Source: Stomorhina lunata
Lineage: Eukaryota > Arthropoda > Insecta > Diptera > Rhiniidae
Assembly: GCA_933228675.1 (NCBI GenBank)
Contig: OW121744.1
Span: 97,605,526-97,669,525 of the forward strand
DNA: 64,000 bases
Direction: 5' to 3'
Shown here in pieces: positions 1-10,773 of this stretch. Position 1 is the first letter of the stretch; the number at the start of each line of letters is the position of its first letter. The position numbers and the translations under genes were made by a program. The notes beneath the pieces were generated by a model that did not search any database, was not told the DNA's origin, and saw only the letters and a program-made list of their open reading frames with translations.

Positions 1-1505
1 ATGTACTCAAGTAGGGCACCTCGTATTTTTCCTCTATCCAGAAGTCACATTTTTAATCCGGAAAAATTTGGATCCGATATTAGCAAAACTCTAGCCCTAA
101 GTCGTCAAAAAGTTGAATGTTTTTTTCGAAGTCGAAAGAATATGCGCACAAAATCGAAGAGCATAAGTAAGTTATCAGATAAGTCAAAAATTGAGGCCTA
201 AACTCTGAGTTATTTCATTTTTATACCCACCATCAAAAATATTAGGGGTATATTGAGATTGTTATTCCGTTTGCAATTTACTTTATGTTGGCTCAAAAAC
301 CAAAAGGGATATAAATTCTAAATCCTTATGAAATTCTAAGACGATTGAGCGATGTCCGTCTGTCCGTTGTCGGCTCGATAAAACCTTAACGAAAGGATGT
401 AAGTCACTGAAATTTGCCAAAAATATTTTTCATTTCTTGGATTAGATTTCTTTGGTATTGAAATTGGGCAAAATCGGTTTACATTTGACCTAAGCTCCCA
501 TATAACCTCGCGTAGACCAATCGGTTATTCGCTAATAAATGACAAACTATGATAGATATGATAATATGATTTAGCACAGAGAAGTTTTACATGATCATTA
601 TAAAGCGTATAAAATTTAATCGAAATCGGTTCACATTTAACCATTGCTCCCATACAAAACACTTACAAAAACAGCCTAAATTACACCAAAAATATACTTA
701 AACACCAATAAATGATAAACTGTAATCGCTATGGCCACTAAATTTGTCACGAGAAAGTCTTATGTGAATACCAGACAGTATGCCAAATTTTGTTACAAGC
801 CGGTCACCACTTCTCCATAGCTCTCATATAAAAAATTTACGGAAACACAAAAATACAAAAAGAAAAGGGGGTTTATGTCCGTCTGTCCGTCAGATAAAAG
901 TGCGATAGCGCCGTAACGAAAAAGGCTACAGCAACAAAATTTTACAAAAGGAAGTTTTATGTGAATGCCAGCTAGTGTGCAAAATTTTGTTACAATCGGT
1001 CACCATTTGACGATAGCTCCCATATAAAAAACTTACGGAAACACAAAAATACAAAAAGAAAAGACGGTTTATGTCCGTCTGTTCGTCAGATAAAAGTGCG
1101 ATAGCTCATTAACTACAAGAGCTAGAGAGACAAAATTGTACAAAAGTATTTTTGATATGTAACAAAAGTTGAAATCGGTTCACATTTAGTTAGAGCTCCC
1201 ATATAACCCCGCCCCGTGAAACACATGAATGCTGATAAATTGAATACAATTGTAATAGCTATGACGACTAAATTTAGAATAGAGAAGTTTTATGCAACTA
1301 TTGGTCAGTATATCAATTTTTATAGGAATCGGTCCATATATGACTATAGCTTTTATATAAAAAACACTCCCGAAAAACCAAAAAAAAAATGTAGCAAAGG
1401 CCAGTTAAAAGCTATTAAATTAGAAACTATGACAGCTATGGCCACTAAATTTTAAAAATAAGCTTTATATAAATACCAGCAAGTGTGTAAAATTTTGTTA
1501 CAATC
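1..1505. repeat. Interspersed repeat family R1, multi-copy block
   Basis: No gene is visible. The block is made of diverged copies of one sequence whose recognisable phrases are 'accgattt', 'gctcccatataa', 'gtccgtctgtccgtc' and 'cccaccatca'. Two units that begin near 826 and 1021 are almost the same over about 90 bp, so part of the block is a 195-bp direct repeat. The same phrases recur at 8.1, 16.6, 33.4, 35.4, 46.4 and 47.6 kb. Short open frames here (1-201 and 1216-1455) have low-complexity or repeat-derived content and are not believed. Confidence 0.6.
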
Positions 1506-1518
1506 GGTCAACATTTGG

Positions 1519-1520
<2 letters not shown>

Positions 1521-1602
<82 letters not shown>
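1521..1602. repeat. (AT)n microsatellite
   Basis: About 82 bp of uninterrupted alternating AT, lying inside the R1 repeat block. It gives spurious Tyr-Ile open frames on both strands. Confidence 0.97.
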
Positions 1603-1604
<2 letters not shown>

Positions 1605-2640
1605 AACATCCCCTTTTTATATCTACAATCAAAAAGATTCGGAGGTACAATCAGAATATTAAGATGGCACCAATGTCCGGTATTTGGAACTTCTAACAAA
1701 ATATATGGACCTGACGTATTACTATCAACATGTTTATCCTAACTAAATATTAAGCTAAACGAAAAGTATTTAACAGACTATTAATGCTAAACTACACCAG
1801 GTTATGAGATTAAATTTTGTGCAAAGTAAATACTAGGGAAACCACTTACATACTTTTAAATGTTGAACTATAAAGCTACTGCAACCGAATTTAGTCGAAA
1901 TATTTTGCTAACAATACCAACTGTCGTAAACACTTTTTTCGAATTTGGTCCACATTTTGAATTAGCTGCACCCTCGGAGATATATGAGAGATATTTCTAA
2001 ATTTAACAGAACTTAATGGTGGGTATATAAGATTCGGCAAAGCCGAATATAACACTTACTTTTTATATCTGCAATCAAAAAGATTCGGAGGTACTTTCAG
2101 TATAAATATTTAGATTGCACCTTCGAAATTAGATAGCTATCAATCAATGTTCAGTCTTTATATACGGTAGATGCATTAGGAACTTCTAACAAAATATATG
2201 GGCCTGCCGTATTACTATCAATATATTTATCCTAACTACAAATTAAGCGCAACGAAAAGTATAACCCAACTTATTAAACATAAACTTTTCCCGGTTATGG
2301 GACCAAATTTTATGCAATGTAAATGCTATGGAAACCACTTAGATACTTTTAAATGTTGAGCTATAAAGCTACTGCTACCCGATTTAGTCCAAAGATTTCA
2401 CCAACAAAACCAACTAGTGTTACAATTAGTTTTCGAATTGTAATACTCTCGTAGATATAGTGTGTCTTGGCAGGGGATCGAATTTTTTACCTCTGGTATG
2501 TTAGGTGGATAACTAACCTGCTATACCACGGCTGTTCACAGAAATATATGACATATGTTTCTAAATTTAACACAATTTGATGAGGGGTATATAAGATTCG
2601 GCACATCCGAATCTAACGCTCTAACTTGATTTTAAAACGA
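1603..2640. repeat. R1-related direct duplication, about 450 bp period
   Basis: The phrase 'atcaaaaagattcggaggta' occurs at about 1628 and about 2087, each followed by matching text ('gcacc', 'aacttctaacaaaatatatg', 'attactatcaa'). Two diverged direct copies of about 450 bp therefore lie side by side. The second copy carries an insertion that includes the tRNA-like segment at 2467-2537. No coding potential seen. Confidence 0.6.
2467..2537 (-). repeat. tRNA-Ala-derived SINE head (degenerate)
   Basis: Read on the minus strand this has a box-A-like stretch (TGGTATAGCAGG), an anticodon-loop-like CTAACATACCAGAGG and a box-B-like ATTCGATCCC, in tRNA order and spacing. The closest tRNA pattern I know is tRNA-Ala(AGC). 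The acceptor stem does not pair, so it is not a working tRNA. A second copy lies at 27543-27620 on the minus strand. Confidence 0.6.
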
Positions 2641-3180
2641 AATGAATGCACATTCTGATAATAACCCCGTACAAGCAATTAAGCGTGTTCTGATAATTAC
2701 CTCTGTAAGGCAAATGATCGTGAACGTTTAAATGCTTTCCTCGGATAAATATCCAAATAATTTTGATTTATTTGCGAAGTATTAAACATGGAATACTATA
2801 TTAAAAATCAAAATTTAAATCAATAGGTATCGTGATCGTGGTGACAGGCAGTGTAGATTTGCTTTTCGATTATATTTCATTTTTTTGTAAGTTTGTAAGA
2901 ATTTTTTGTAAATTTTAATAGGCTCGAGCGTTTGTGTTTTAAATGGAAATAATTAATTTATAGATTTAAAACAGTTATAAAATAGCATAATTTGTTTTGA
3001 ATATAAAACTTACATAATCTTAGAAAATCAACAATTTCTTGTTTGGCATAATTTTTGAAAAAAATTTAAGAAGATCTTTCTACTTTACCAATCCGACTCA
3101 TTTTGTTTAAATATTCTTAAATATTTGTTTGCACGCGTTAATTTAAATAAAAAAAGTTAATAAATTAAAAAATAAAACTT
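2641..3180. other. AT-rich intergenic, nothing recognised
   Basis: No open frame, repeat partner or motif that I can defend was seen in this stretch. Confidence 0.5.
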
Positions 3181-3189
3181 CTAACTGGT

Positions 3190-3220
3190 TATAAATACAG
3201 CCTTTGGTATTTACTCAGTT
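3190..3220 (+). promoter_or_regulatory. Candidate TATA + initiator core promoter
   Basis: TATAAATA at 3190-3197 is followed by TCAGTT at 3215-3220, an arthropod initiator-type sequence whose A (3217) is 27 bases from the first T of the TATA box. An ATG follows at 3250, but its frame runs into the foldback element at 3267 and stops after about 24 codons. It may be the promoter of a broken gene, or of the CRAL-TRIO gene at 4427 through a spliced leader. Chance occurrence in AT-rich DNA is possible. Confidence 0.35.
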
Positions 3221-3266
3221 CATAAAGTCTTGTAAAGTTTTATATTGTAATGTCTCAAGTGATGAA

Positions 3267-3582
3267 CTGGGGCCAAATTACGGCATTCGATATCGATCGA
3301 AATCTTAAAACATTTGTATAGCATACTTTAAGGATAATCAAAATTATTTAAAAGATGCACAGTTTACTATATTTTTTTGAAGATATTTGCCAAAAGATTA
3401 ACAATAGTAAAAGAGTTTTAATTGAAAAATATATATTTTTTCAAATGAATCAAAATGGATACCAAATTTCAATAAACTTTCTGCATCGAAGTAACTTTGA
3501 ACATCCCTAAAGTATACTTCACAATATTCGCTTAAAAGTCTGAGTTTTCGATCGATATCGAATGCGGTAATTTGGCCCCTGG
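3267..3582. mobile_element. Foldback/MITE-like element, about 316 bp
   Basis: The left end (3267-3303) and right end (3546-3582) are inverted copies of each other over about 37 bp. Both contain GGCCAAATTAC, then CATTCGATATCGATCGAAA, with one or two mismatches. Further in, 'atactttaagga' and its inverse 'ccctaaagtat' extend the pairing. There is no open frame. This is the structure of a non-autonomous DNA transposon. Confidence 0.75.
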
Positions 3583-3619
3583 TTTCATAGTTGTTTCAAA
3601 GAAGTGGTTTATAACACTA

Positions 3620-4098
3620 CACCATTTTCAATTGAAATTGAGACATATTCAATTGAAATTGAGAATATTCAATTGAAATTGAGAAATTTTCAATTGAAAT
3701 TGAGAATTTTCAATTGAAAATGAGAAATTTTCAATTGAAATTGAGAATTTTCATTTGAAATTGAGAAATTTTCAATTGAAATTGAGTATTTTCAATTAAA
3801 AATGAGAAATTTTCAATTAAAATTGAGAAAACCCTAATTGGAAATGAGAAACATTCAGTTGAAATTGAGAAATTTTCAATTGAAATTGAGAATTTTTGAA
3901 TTGAAATTGATAAAAGCCCAATTGAAAATGAGAAATTTTCAATTGAAATTGAGAATTTTTCAATTGAAATTGAGAAAAGCACAATTGAAAACGAGGTTGA
4001 ATTTTTTAATTGAAATTGAGATGTTTTCAATTGAAAATGAGAAATTTTCAGTTGAAAATGAGAAATTTTCAATTGAAAATTGAATTAGTATTGAAAAT
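3620..4098. repeat. Minisatellite, CAATTGAAATTGAGAA unit
   Basis: About 22 imperfect units of roughly 16-23 bp containing CAATTGAAATTGAGAA with a variable T-rich spacer. The palindrome CAATTG recurs in nearly every unit. Long open frames on both strands (for example 3731-4072 minus) are products of the repeat and not genes. The array lies 330 bp upstream of the first CRAL-TRIO gene. Confidence 0.9.
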
Positions 4099-4426
4099 TT
4101 GAGAAATTTGCTATACTAATTTGCAAATGCTATGATGCTAAATTATTTGCAACGAATTGTGAACTCGTCTAATATGTCAATATGTGAAAACAACAAGTAT
4201 GATACAACGCTTTATGAATTGGCTAAATACTTTTCTTGTAAACTTTCTTTAACATTCTCTTATATTAAAATTCTTTATTTTTTAACCACAAAATTTGCTA
4301 ATTAATTCAAAACTGTTCAAAAATTATAATGCAGCAACCTTCAACGCTTTTCAGATAAACTATCTCCAAACAGTTTTAGATCAAACTTGAAAGCGAGACG
4401 ATCGCAAAAATTTCTCAAAAAAAAAC

Positions 4427-5491
4427 ATGGCTAACATCAAACCCTTACCTCTTGACTTGCAAAAAGTGGCGGAAATCGAATTAGGTGAAGTACCCACACG
4501 AATAACCAGCGATCTAGAGGCCTTGAGAACATGGATAGGACAACAGGCACATTTAAATGCCCGCACAGAAGATCAATTTCTCATACAATATCTCAGAGGT
4601 TGCAAATACAGTCTGGAAAAGGCTAAAAAGAAAATCGATCTATTTTTTGCTTTAAAAACTAAATTTCCCGAATTTTGCAATGAAACCAATGTATTTTCGG
4701 AGAGGTTCAAAAAAATGAACAGTTATGGGTGAGTATTTTAAAGACTGGAGGGAAAGTTTGTTCTTAATTGTTTGTGTTTGTTTAGATTGTGCACCCCTTT
4801 ACCAAGACCTTTAAATGATAATGGCCCTCGTATTTTGATGATGAGATTTGCCGATGAAGTGGCCAAAGGTCTGGTGGATTTCGATGATTTATATTCTGTT
4901 ACAAATTGTATGCAGGAAATTTTTATGTTAGAGGATCCCTATGCCTGTGTAAATGGTGTTATTTTCATATTTGACTTAAAAGATGTTAGTATATCCATGG
5001 CCGCCAAATATTCTCCCACATTTTTAAAGAAAATGGTGCAATTTTATGAGAAATCTTTACCTCTGCGTATTAAGGGGGTTCATCTGATAAATATGCCCGT
5101 ATTTTTTCACAGTGTCATGAGTTTAGCAATGCCTTTGGTAACGGAGAAACTAAGGCAAAGGGTGAGTATTTCTCTGAACCACATTTCGATTTCCTTTTTT
5201 TTTATAAACTATATGTATCTTATGTTTTTCCAGATAACTCTCAATGGCCAAAACTATGATGATCTTTATAAGATCATACCCCAAAAATATTTACCCTCAT
5301 ATTTGGGTGGTGAGAATGGTGATATCGAACAAGTTTTAAGAGACTTTGATAAGAAATGGTTAGAGTATGCGGATTATTTTAAGGAAAATGCCAATTACGG
5401 TACCAATGAAAGCTTGAGACATGGTAAACCTATAGATTTTGGTGACATGTATGGTTGTGGTGGCTCTTTTCGTAAATTAGATGTGGACTAA
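4427..5491 (+). CDS. CRAL-TRIO lipid-binding protein 1 (alpha-TTP-like), 311 aa
   Basis: Three exons, 4427-4728, 4786-5161 and 5234-5491, joined at GT-AG borders (phases 2 and 0), give 311 residues, the usual length for insect alpha-tocopherol-transfer-protein-like proteins. Residues 1-100 form the CRAL-TRIO N helical domain with the family motif LRGCKYSLEKAK (56-67). The Sec14-type CRAL-TRIO domain follows, with NGPR at 113-116 and GGENG at about 251-255. The C-terminus has the paralogue signature GSFRKLDVD. No signal peptide or membrane segment is visible, so a soluble cytosolic carrier of a small hydrophobic ligand is expected; the ligand is unknown. The ATG sits at the same place as in the five paralogues. 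AATAAA signals follow the stop. Confidence 0.93.
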
Positions 5492-5565
5492 ATTAAATAT
5501 GAAATCCCAATAGATTTTTAACAAATTTAATATAATTGAATGTAAGTTAAGTAGCTTAAATTTTG

Positions 5566-5581
5566 AATAAACATGAATAAA
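5566..5581 (+). terminator. Poly(A) signals of CRAL-TRIO gene 1
   Basis: Two AATAAA hexamers, at 5566-5571 and 5576-5581, lie 75-90 bases after the stop codon at 5491. Confidence 0.6.
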
Positions 5582-5865
5582 ATTATTATGTCATACTTAT
5601 AGCTTCTGATATATGATTTTTCCCATAAAAACGTGATTCCATTATTCTTAAAGTTTAATGTGTTTTTATACCGTAAATTTATTATACATATTATAATTGT
5701 CTTATTTTAATGCTAATTTTTTAACGGTCTCTAAAAGTTACTATTATCCACAGTAAACCTTGGATATAAGGGACTTAAATAACATACAAACTATAATAGT
5801 AGTAAAAAGTATATTTGGACAAGAATAACTATAAATTATCCTATACTATATACTACCTCGACAAT

Positions 5866-7600
5866 TTTTCTATAGAAATTTTTTTTTATCAAAAATTTTT
5901 CTATAGAAAATTTTTTTATCAAAAATTTTTCTATAGAAAATTTTTTTATCAAAAATTTTTCTATAGAAAATTTTTTTATCAAAAATTTTTCTATAGAAAA
6001 TTTTTTTATCAAAAATTTTTCTATAGAAAATTTTTTTATCAAAAATTTTTCTATAGAAAATTTTTTTATCAAAAATTTTTCTATAGAAAATTTTTTTATC
6101 AAAAATTTTTCTATAGAAAATTTTTTTATCAAAAATTTTTCTATAGAAAATTTTTTTATCAAAAATTTTTCTATAGAAAATTTTTTTATCAAAAATTTTT
6201 CTATAGAAAATTTTTTTATCAAAAATTTTTCTATAGAAAATTTTTTTATCAAAAATTTTTCTATAGAAAATTTTTTTATCAAAAATTTTACTATAGAAAA
6301 TTTTTTTATCAAAAATTTTCTATAGAAATATTTTTTATCAAAAATTTTTCTACAGAAAATTTTTTTATCAAAAATTTTTCTATAGAAAATTTTTTAATCA
6401 AAAATTTTTCTATAGAAAATTTTTTTATCAAAAATTTTTCTATAGAAAATTTTTTTATCAAAAATTTTTCTATAGAAAATTTTTTTATCAAAAATTTTTC
6501 TATAGAAAATTTTTTTATCAAAAATTTTTCTATAGAAAATTTTTTTATCAAAAATTTTTCTATAGAAAATTTTTTTATCAAAAATTTTTCTATAGAAAAT
6601 TTTTTTACAAAAAATTTTTCTATAAAAAAATTTTTTATCAAAAATTTTTCTATAGAAAATTTTTTTATCAAAAATGTTTCTATAGAAAATTTTTTTATCA
6701 AAAATTTTTCTATAGAAAATTTTTTTATCAAAAATTTTTCTATAGAAAATTTTTTTATCAAACATTTTTGTATAGAACATTTTTTTATCAAAAATTTTTC
6801 TATAGAAAATTTTTTTATCAAAAATTTTTCTATAGAAAATTTTTTTATCAAAAATTTTTCTATAGAAAATTTTTTTATCAAAAATTTTTCTATAGAAAAT
6901 TTTTTTATCAAAAATTTTTCTATAGAAAATTTTTTTATCAAAAATTTTTCTATAGAAAATTTTTTTATCAAAAATTTTTCTATAGAAAATTTTTTATCAA
7001 AAATTTTTCTATAGAAAATTTTTTTATCAAAAATTTGTCTATAGAAATATTTTTTATCAAAAAGTTTTCTATAGAAAATTTTTTTATCAAAAATTTGTCT
7101 ATAGAAATATTTTTTATCAAAAAGTTTTCTACAGAAAATCTTTTTATCAAAAATTTTTCTATAGAAATATTTTTTATCAAAAAGTTTTCTATAGAAATTT
7201 TTTTTAAAAAGATAGAGTTATTCGCATTTTTTCCATAGACAATTTTTTTATCAAAAATTTTTCTATAGAAAATTTTTTTATCAAAAATTTTTCTATAGAA
7301 ATATTTTTTATCAAAAAGTTTTCTATAGAAATTTTTTTTTAAAAGAAAGAGTGATTAGCATTTTTTTTATCAAAAATTTTTCCATAGAAAATTTTTTTAT
7401 CAAAAATGTTTCTATAGAAAATTTTCTTACTTACTTAATTTTTCTATAGAAAATTTTTTTATCAATCATTTTTTTATGAAAATTTTTTTATAAAAATAGA
7501 AAATAGAAAATTTATTTAATGAAAATTTTTTATAGAAAATTTTTTCATCAAAAATTTTGTTATCAAAAATTTTTCTATTAACGATTTGAAAATTTTTTGA
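5866..7600. repeat. 30-bp minisatellite with TTTTTCTATAGAAAA core
   Basis: About 45-50 head-to-tail units. Each 30-bp unit combines TTTTTCTATAGAAAA with TTTTTTTATCAAAAA. From 5880 to about 7000 the units are nearly identical; after that they carry indels and decay. Because 30 is a multiple of three and the unit has no stop in several frames, it gives long false open frames with a ten-residue repeat (399 codons at 5815-7014 plus, 158 and 220 codons on minus). These have repeat composition only and I reject them as genes. Confidence 0.97.
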
Positions 7601-7983
7601 TATAAAAATATTTTATCGAAAAATTTTATATAAAATCGAATTTTAATCGAACAATTTTCCAAAGAAAGGAAAGAATTATTTTTATTAAAAATTTTTCAAT
7701 AAAAAATGTTTGGATCGAAAATATCTAAAAAATATAAAAATCTAAAATTGTTTAATATTAGAATTTATTTCTGTTTTAAAAAATATTCCCAATATTTACA
7801 AAAATTTTCCCAATGTTAAGAAAAATAATAGTGTCGTGACTACAATGTTCGGGATTGTATTTCTTTGTTCTCTCGAACTATGTACATACATATTTTGTTG
7901 CTGTAAATTGGATTTTGATTTGTTTCTTGCCTATTTTGTTTTTATTTTTTTTAACAAAGAGTCACCAACCAACTCTGTTGACA
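7601..7983. other. AT-rich decayed satellite flank
   Basis: Contains scattered remnants of the A/T-rich satellite unit, then unique AT-rich sequence. No gene seen. Confidence 0.5.
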
Positions 7984-8093
7984 TCCAACTTCCAACTGAA
8001 TGATTTTAATACTCATTTTCACGAGTTTTTATTATTTACGAAAATTAAAAAAATTCATCGGCTACTGGTGGTATGGGCTGCCTACTCCTGTTT
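7984..8093 (+). repeat. Segment shared with 58907-59030, flanking a satellite
   Basis: The text from 'ttccaactgaatgatttta' through 'catcggct..tggtggtatgggct' matches 58912-59020 with few differences. Both copies follow a TTTTTCTATAGAAAA array on the same side and in the same orientation. This suggests the array and the segment belong to one larger repeat. Confidence 0.7.
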
Positions 8094-8345
8094 CTGACAG
8101 AAGAGTTTGTATGGGCGCTATGGTCAAATGTGAACCAATTTCAACGAAATTTGGTGCAGTGATTTTGGTTTACACAAGTTTACAAATATCATTGGCAACA
8201 ATATCAATTCCGGGAAGTGAGACCTATAGGAGGTACAATAAATAATAAACCGATTTTGACGAATATCAATAGCCAATATATCTATGCGTTGCATACATCA
8301 GCACAAACTTATAATACCCTTTTTACCTATGGTGGTGAATGGTAT
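8094..8345 (+). repeat. R1 family copy
   Basis: Contains the family phrases 'gacagaagagtttgtatggg', 'ctatggtcaaatgtgaacc', 'ggtgcagtgattttggttta', 'aattccgggaagtg' and the terminal 'ctatggtggtgaatggtata'. They occur in the same order in the copies at 35.6 kb and 16.8 kb. Confidence 0.7.
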
Positions 8346-9314
8346 AACAAAGTGGTAATCAAATATAAAGCAAGAAGTTAAATTTTGTAAACTAGTGTTA
8401 TATGTTATCTGTTACAACTACCTTAGCGTACCTTTTAACCAGGTTCTACTGTCTTCATATAAATGTTTAAAACTGGTTAATGATTTGTTTAATATATGTA
8501 TATTATTTCATTCAATAAAACTAAAACTGAGTGAAAATTATTCATGAGGGAATGAAATGATCGCAGCGAAACAAACAATTTTATGAACACAGAAGATTTA
8601 AAATTCGTCATATTTTCTTGTTTGAGAACTGTAGCTGTTTGGAGTTTAGAATATTTAAACGTTTCAGAAATATTGAAAAAATAACCCTACAGCTTTTAAG
8701 TTTTAAGATATATTCCAGCTGATCTCCTTACTATTTTCATCACCTATTTCCGACTTAAAATGACACACAACCAGGGAAATCAGAAATATGCTCTAAAAAG
8801 TGTTTTAAACAGGTTGTAACTATAGGCCATTTAAGTAAGTATTAATTTCATAAAAAACGCCAATTCGAATATCATGTTCCCTAAGCTTATGAGACAACAT
8901 CTCCGGAACCACTGGGCCGATTTTGTGCAAACGTAAACCATTTACAGAAATGTTCTACGTAACATTTTTTGGAGTTACGCTTCAATTTCGCACTTTCGTA
9001 AAATAAGGTGCACCCCAATGTATATGTGTATAGATTAGGTATATCATTTTTGCCAAAGGTTTGATTTTCATTAAACTTCGGCTTCGCCTCAAGTAACGTT
9101 TAGGAAGATTGAATGACGTTTAGAGGTTGCACATTTTGACGACTTCCGAAATTTCCTAATTTAGGTGGAACAATTTCTAACCAAAAAAGAGCTGCCAGTG
9201 ACCACACTCATTCATCCCATGAACCAAAATACTATAAGGATCACAAAGCTATATTACAGAAATAGCCTTTTGGTGTTTCATTGCTGCTAAAGGGGTTAGT
9301 TTGATAGAAACTAT
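8346..9314. other. Intergenic, nothing recognised
   Basis: AT-rich with no credible open frame. A stretch near 8890-9000 ('ctccggaaccactgggccg') looks like decayed transposon sequence but I found no partner for it in the window. Confidence 0.4.
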
Positions 9315-10421
9315 CAGTCATGTCACAAATTCCGTTCGGAATTGAAACCATTCCGTAGTAGAATTTCGATCGAAATGGTTTTATGTTCTATAGATTCCGA
9401 ACAATTTTAAATGTCCAAAATCATTACAAAATACGATTTTTTTAATTGAAATCAGTAACTCCATCATTGTTTCAACAAATAACACTAATAGCCTGTTTCA
9501 CGATTTCGAAAGAAAATCTACTCGAAAGAAAGTGAGTAACTCGAATTCGAATTAATTTTGGTTTCATTATTTCGAAGCCTTTCGTTCGTTTCTATTCGAA
9601 AGCAAAATATCAAGTGATTTATTTTGACATTTGCTTTTGTATTACTCGTAATTTGTTCGAAATAGTGAAACAGAAATTTGTATGAAAATACTTATCTTTC
9701 GCAGTTAGTGAAACGAAAAACAAATTTCTTTCGTATAGGATAAGAAAGAAAGCATTCTCTCGAGATCGTGAAACAGGCTATAAATATTTGAAGAAATTAT
9801 TCAAATATCAAATAAACAAAGAAAATTATACAAATTCAATTCCACTTTAACAAAAGAATGTGGTTTCATTCCGAAAAATTTTTTCGATTTACTTTTTCTA
9901 TAGAAGCAAAATGCGGAAATTATTTTACTTCCGAACGGAATTGAGTTCTGTGACATGGCTGATAATTTATTTGCTATATAGGAAACCCGTTCGCAGGGTT
10001 TTTAAATTTTATACAATAGAAAAATAACATTATTGAGCTTTTAAAAGCAACAAGTTTTAGCTACTCTTAGCCTAATTATTCAATTTAATAGTAAGACGAG
10101 TATTAATTATAATTTAATGACTAATCTACCCTCCCCTTAATGTAAGTTCATAAGTTTGAGGATAAAATCAATTATTTTTAATAAAGATTTGAGTGAAAAA
10201 ATAAATATAATACTCAAGTACACAAAAAGGAATACATAATAACATTCAAGATTTTACAAAATAATCAGGCTTGTCGAAAGTGGAATAAATTCTGTATTTT
10301 GCTTTCTATACAAAAAGTATTTCAAATTTTTCGGAGTCTATAAAACCTAAACCCATTTCGATCGGAATTCAACTATGGAATGATTTCAATTACGAACGGA
10401 ATTTGTGATATGACATGCCTG
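9315..10421. mobile_element. Non-autonomous DNA transposon, 1.1 kb, about 63-bp TIRs
   Basis: The left end from 9315 (CAGTCATGTC, then ACAAATTCCGTTCG) is the inverse of the right end up to 10421 over about 63 bp with few mismatches and a short indel, including TTTCGATCGAAA-type sequence. No transposase frame is present. An unrelated smaller element is nested at 9489-9780. A sequence resembling this element's terminus (CCGAACGGAATTGAG..GACATGGCTGATAA) also appears inside it at about 9935-9968 and again at 14270-14312. Confidence 0.8.
9489..9780. mobile_element. Nested MITE, about 292 bp, TIR TAGCCTGTTTCACGAT
   Basis: Begins TAGCCTGTTTCACGATTTCGA and ends with the inverse, TCGAGATCGTGAAACAGGCTA. 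There is no open frame. A TA is present at each edge and could be the target duplication. It lies wholly inside the element at 9315-10421, so it inserted later. Confidence 0.8.
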
Positions 10422-10773
10422 AATATTTCGAAAACTTATTTGTTTTCTTTTTAAACTTATTTTTTATATAATATGAATTTAATTAAATATGTCCGTAGAA
10501 AATATTAGTATAATGTACCTCGCAATTTCCTTAGAATTATTTTGTTGCATTTTAGATTGTTTTTTATTTGAGACATGGATTTTTTTTCGGTGTATATTAA
10601 AATAGTTTTTTGTTAAGAAAAACTCATACTAAAAATCTAAAGTGAAAAGAAAATCTCATACTTTAAAAAATTCTAAAATATTGAGAATAAAACCATTAAC
10701 AATTTCACCTTGAAAGTGTAAACAATTCTATACTCAATAATCATATATTTTATATTGGATTTTTAGATATAAA
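10422..10773. other. Upstream region of CRAL-TRIO gene 2
   Basis: AT-rich. 'tattggatttttag' just before the start codon could be a 3' splice site of a leader intron. No clear TATA/initiator pair was found. Confidence 0.3.

Noticed and set aside
3731..4083. Overlapping frames of 113 and 81 codons on opposite strands
   Set aside because: Products of the CAATTGAAATTGAG minisatellite.
5815..7238. Long open frames (399, 156, 220, 158 and 128 codons) with ten-residue repeats
   Set aside because: They come from a 30-bp satellite unit lacking stops in several frames on both strands. The protein follows the DNA repeat exactly, with no start context, splice signals or known domain.
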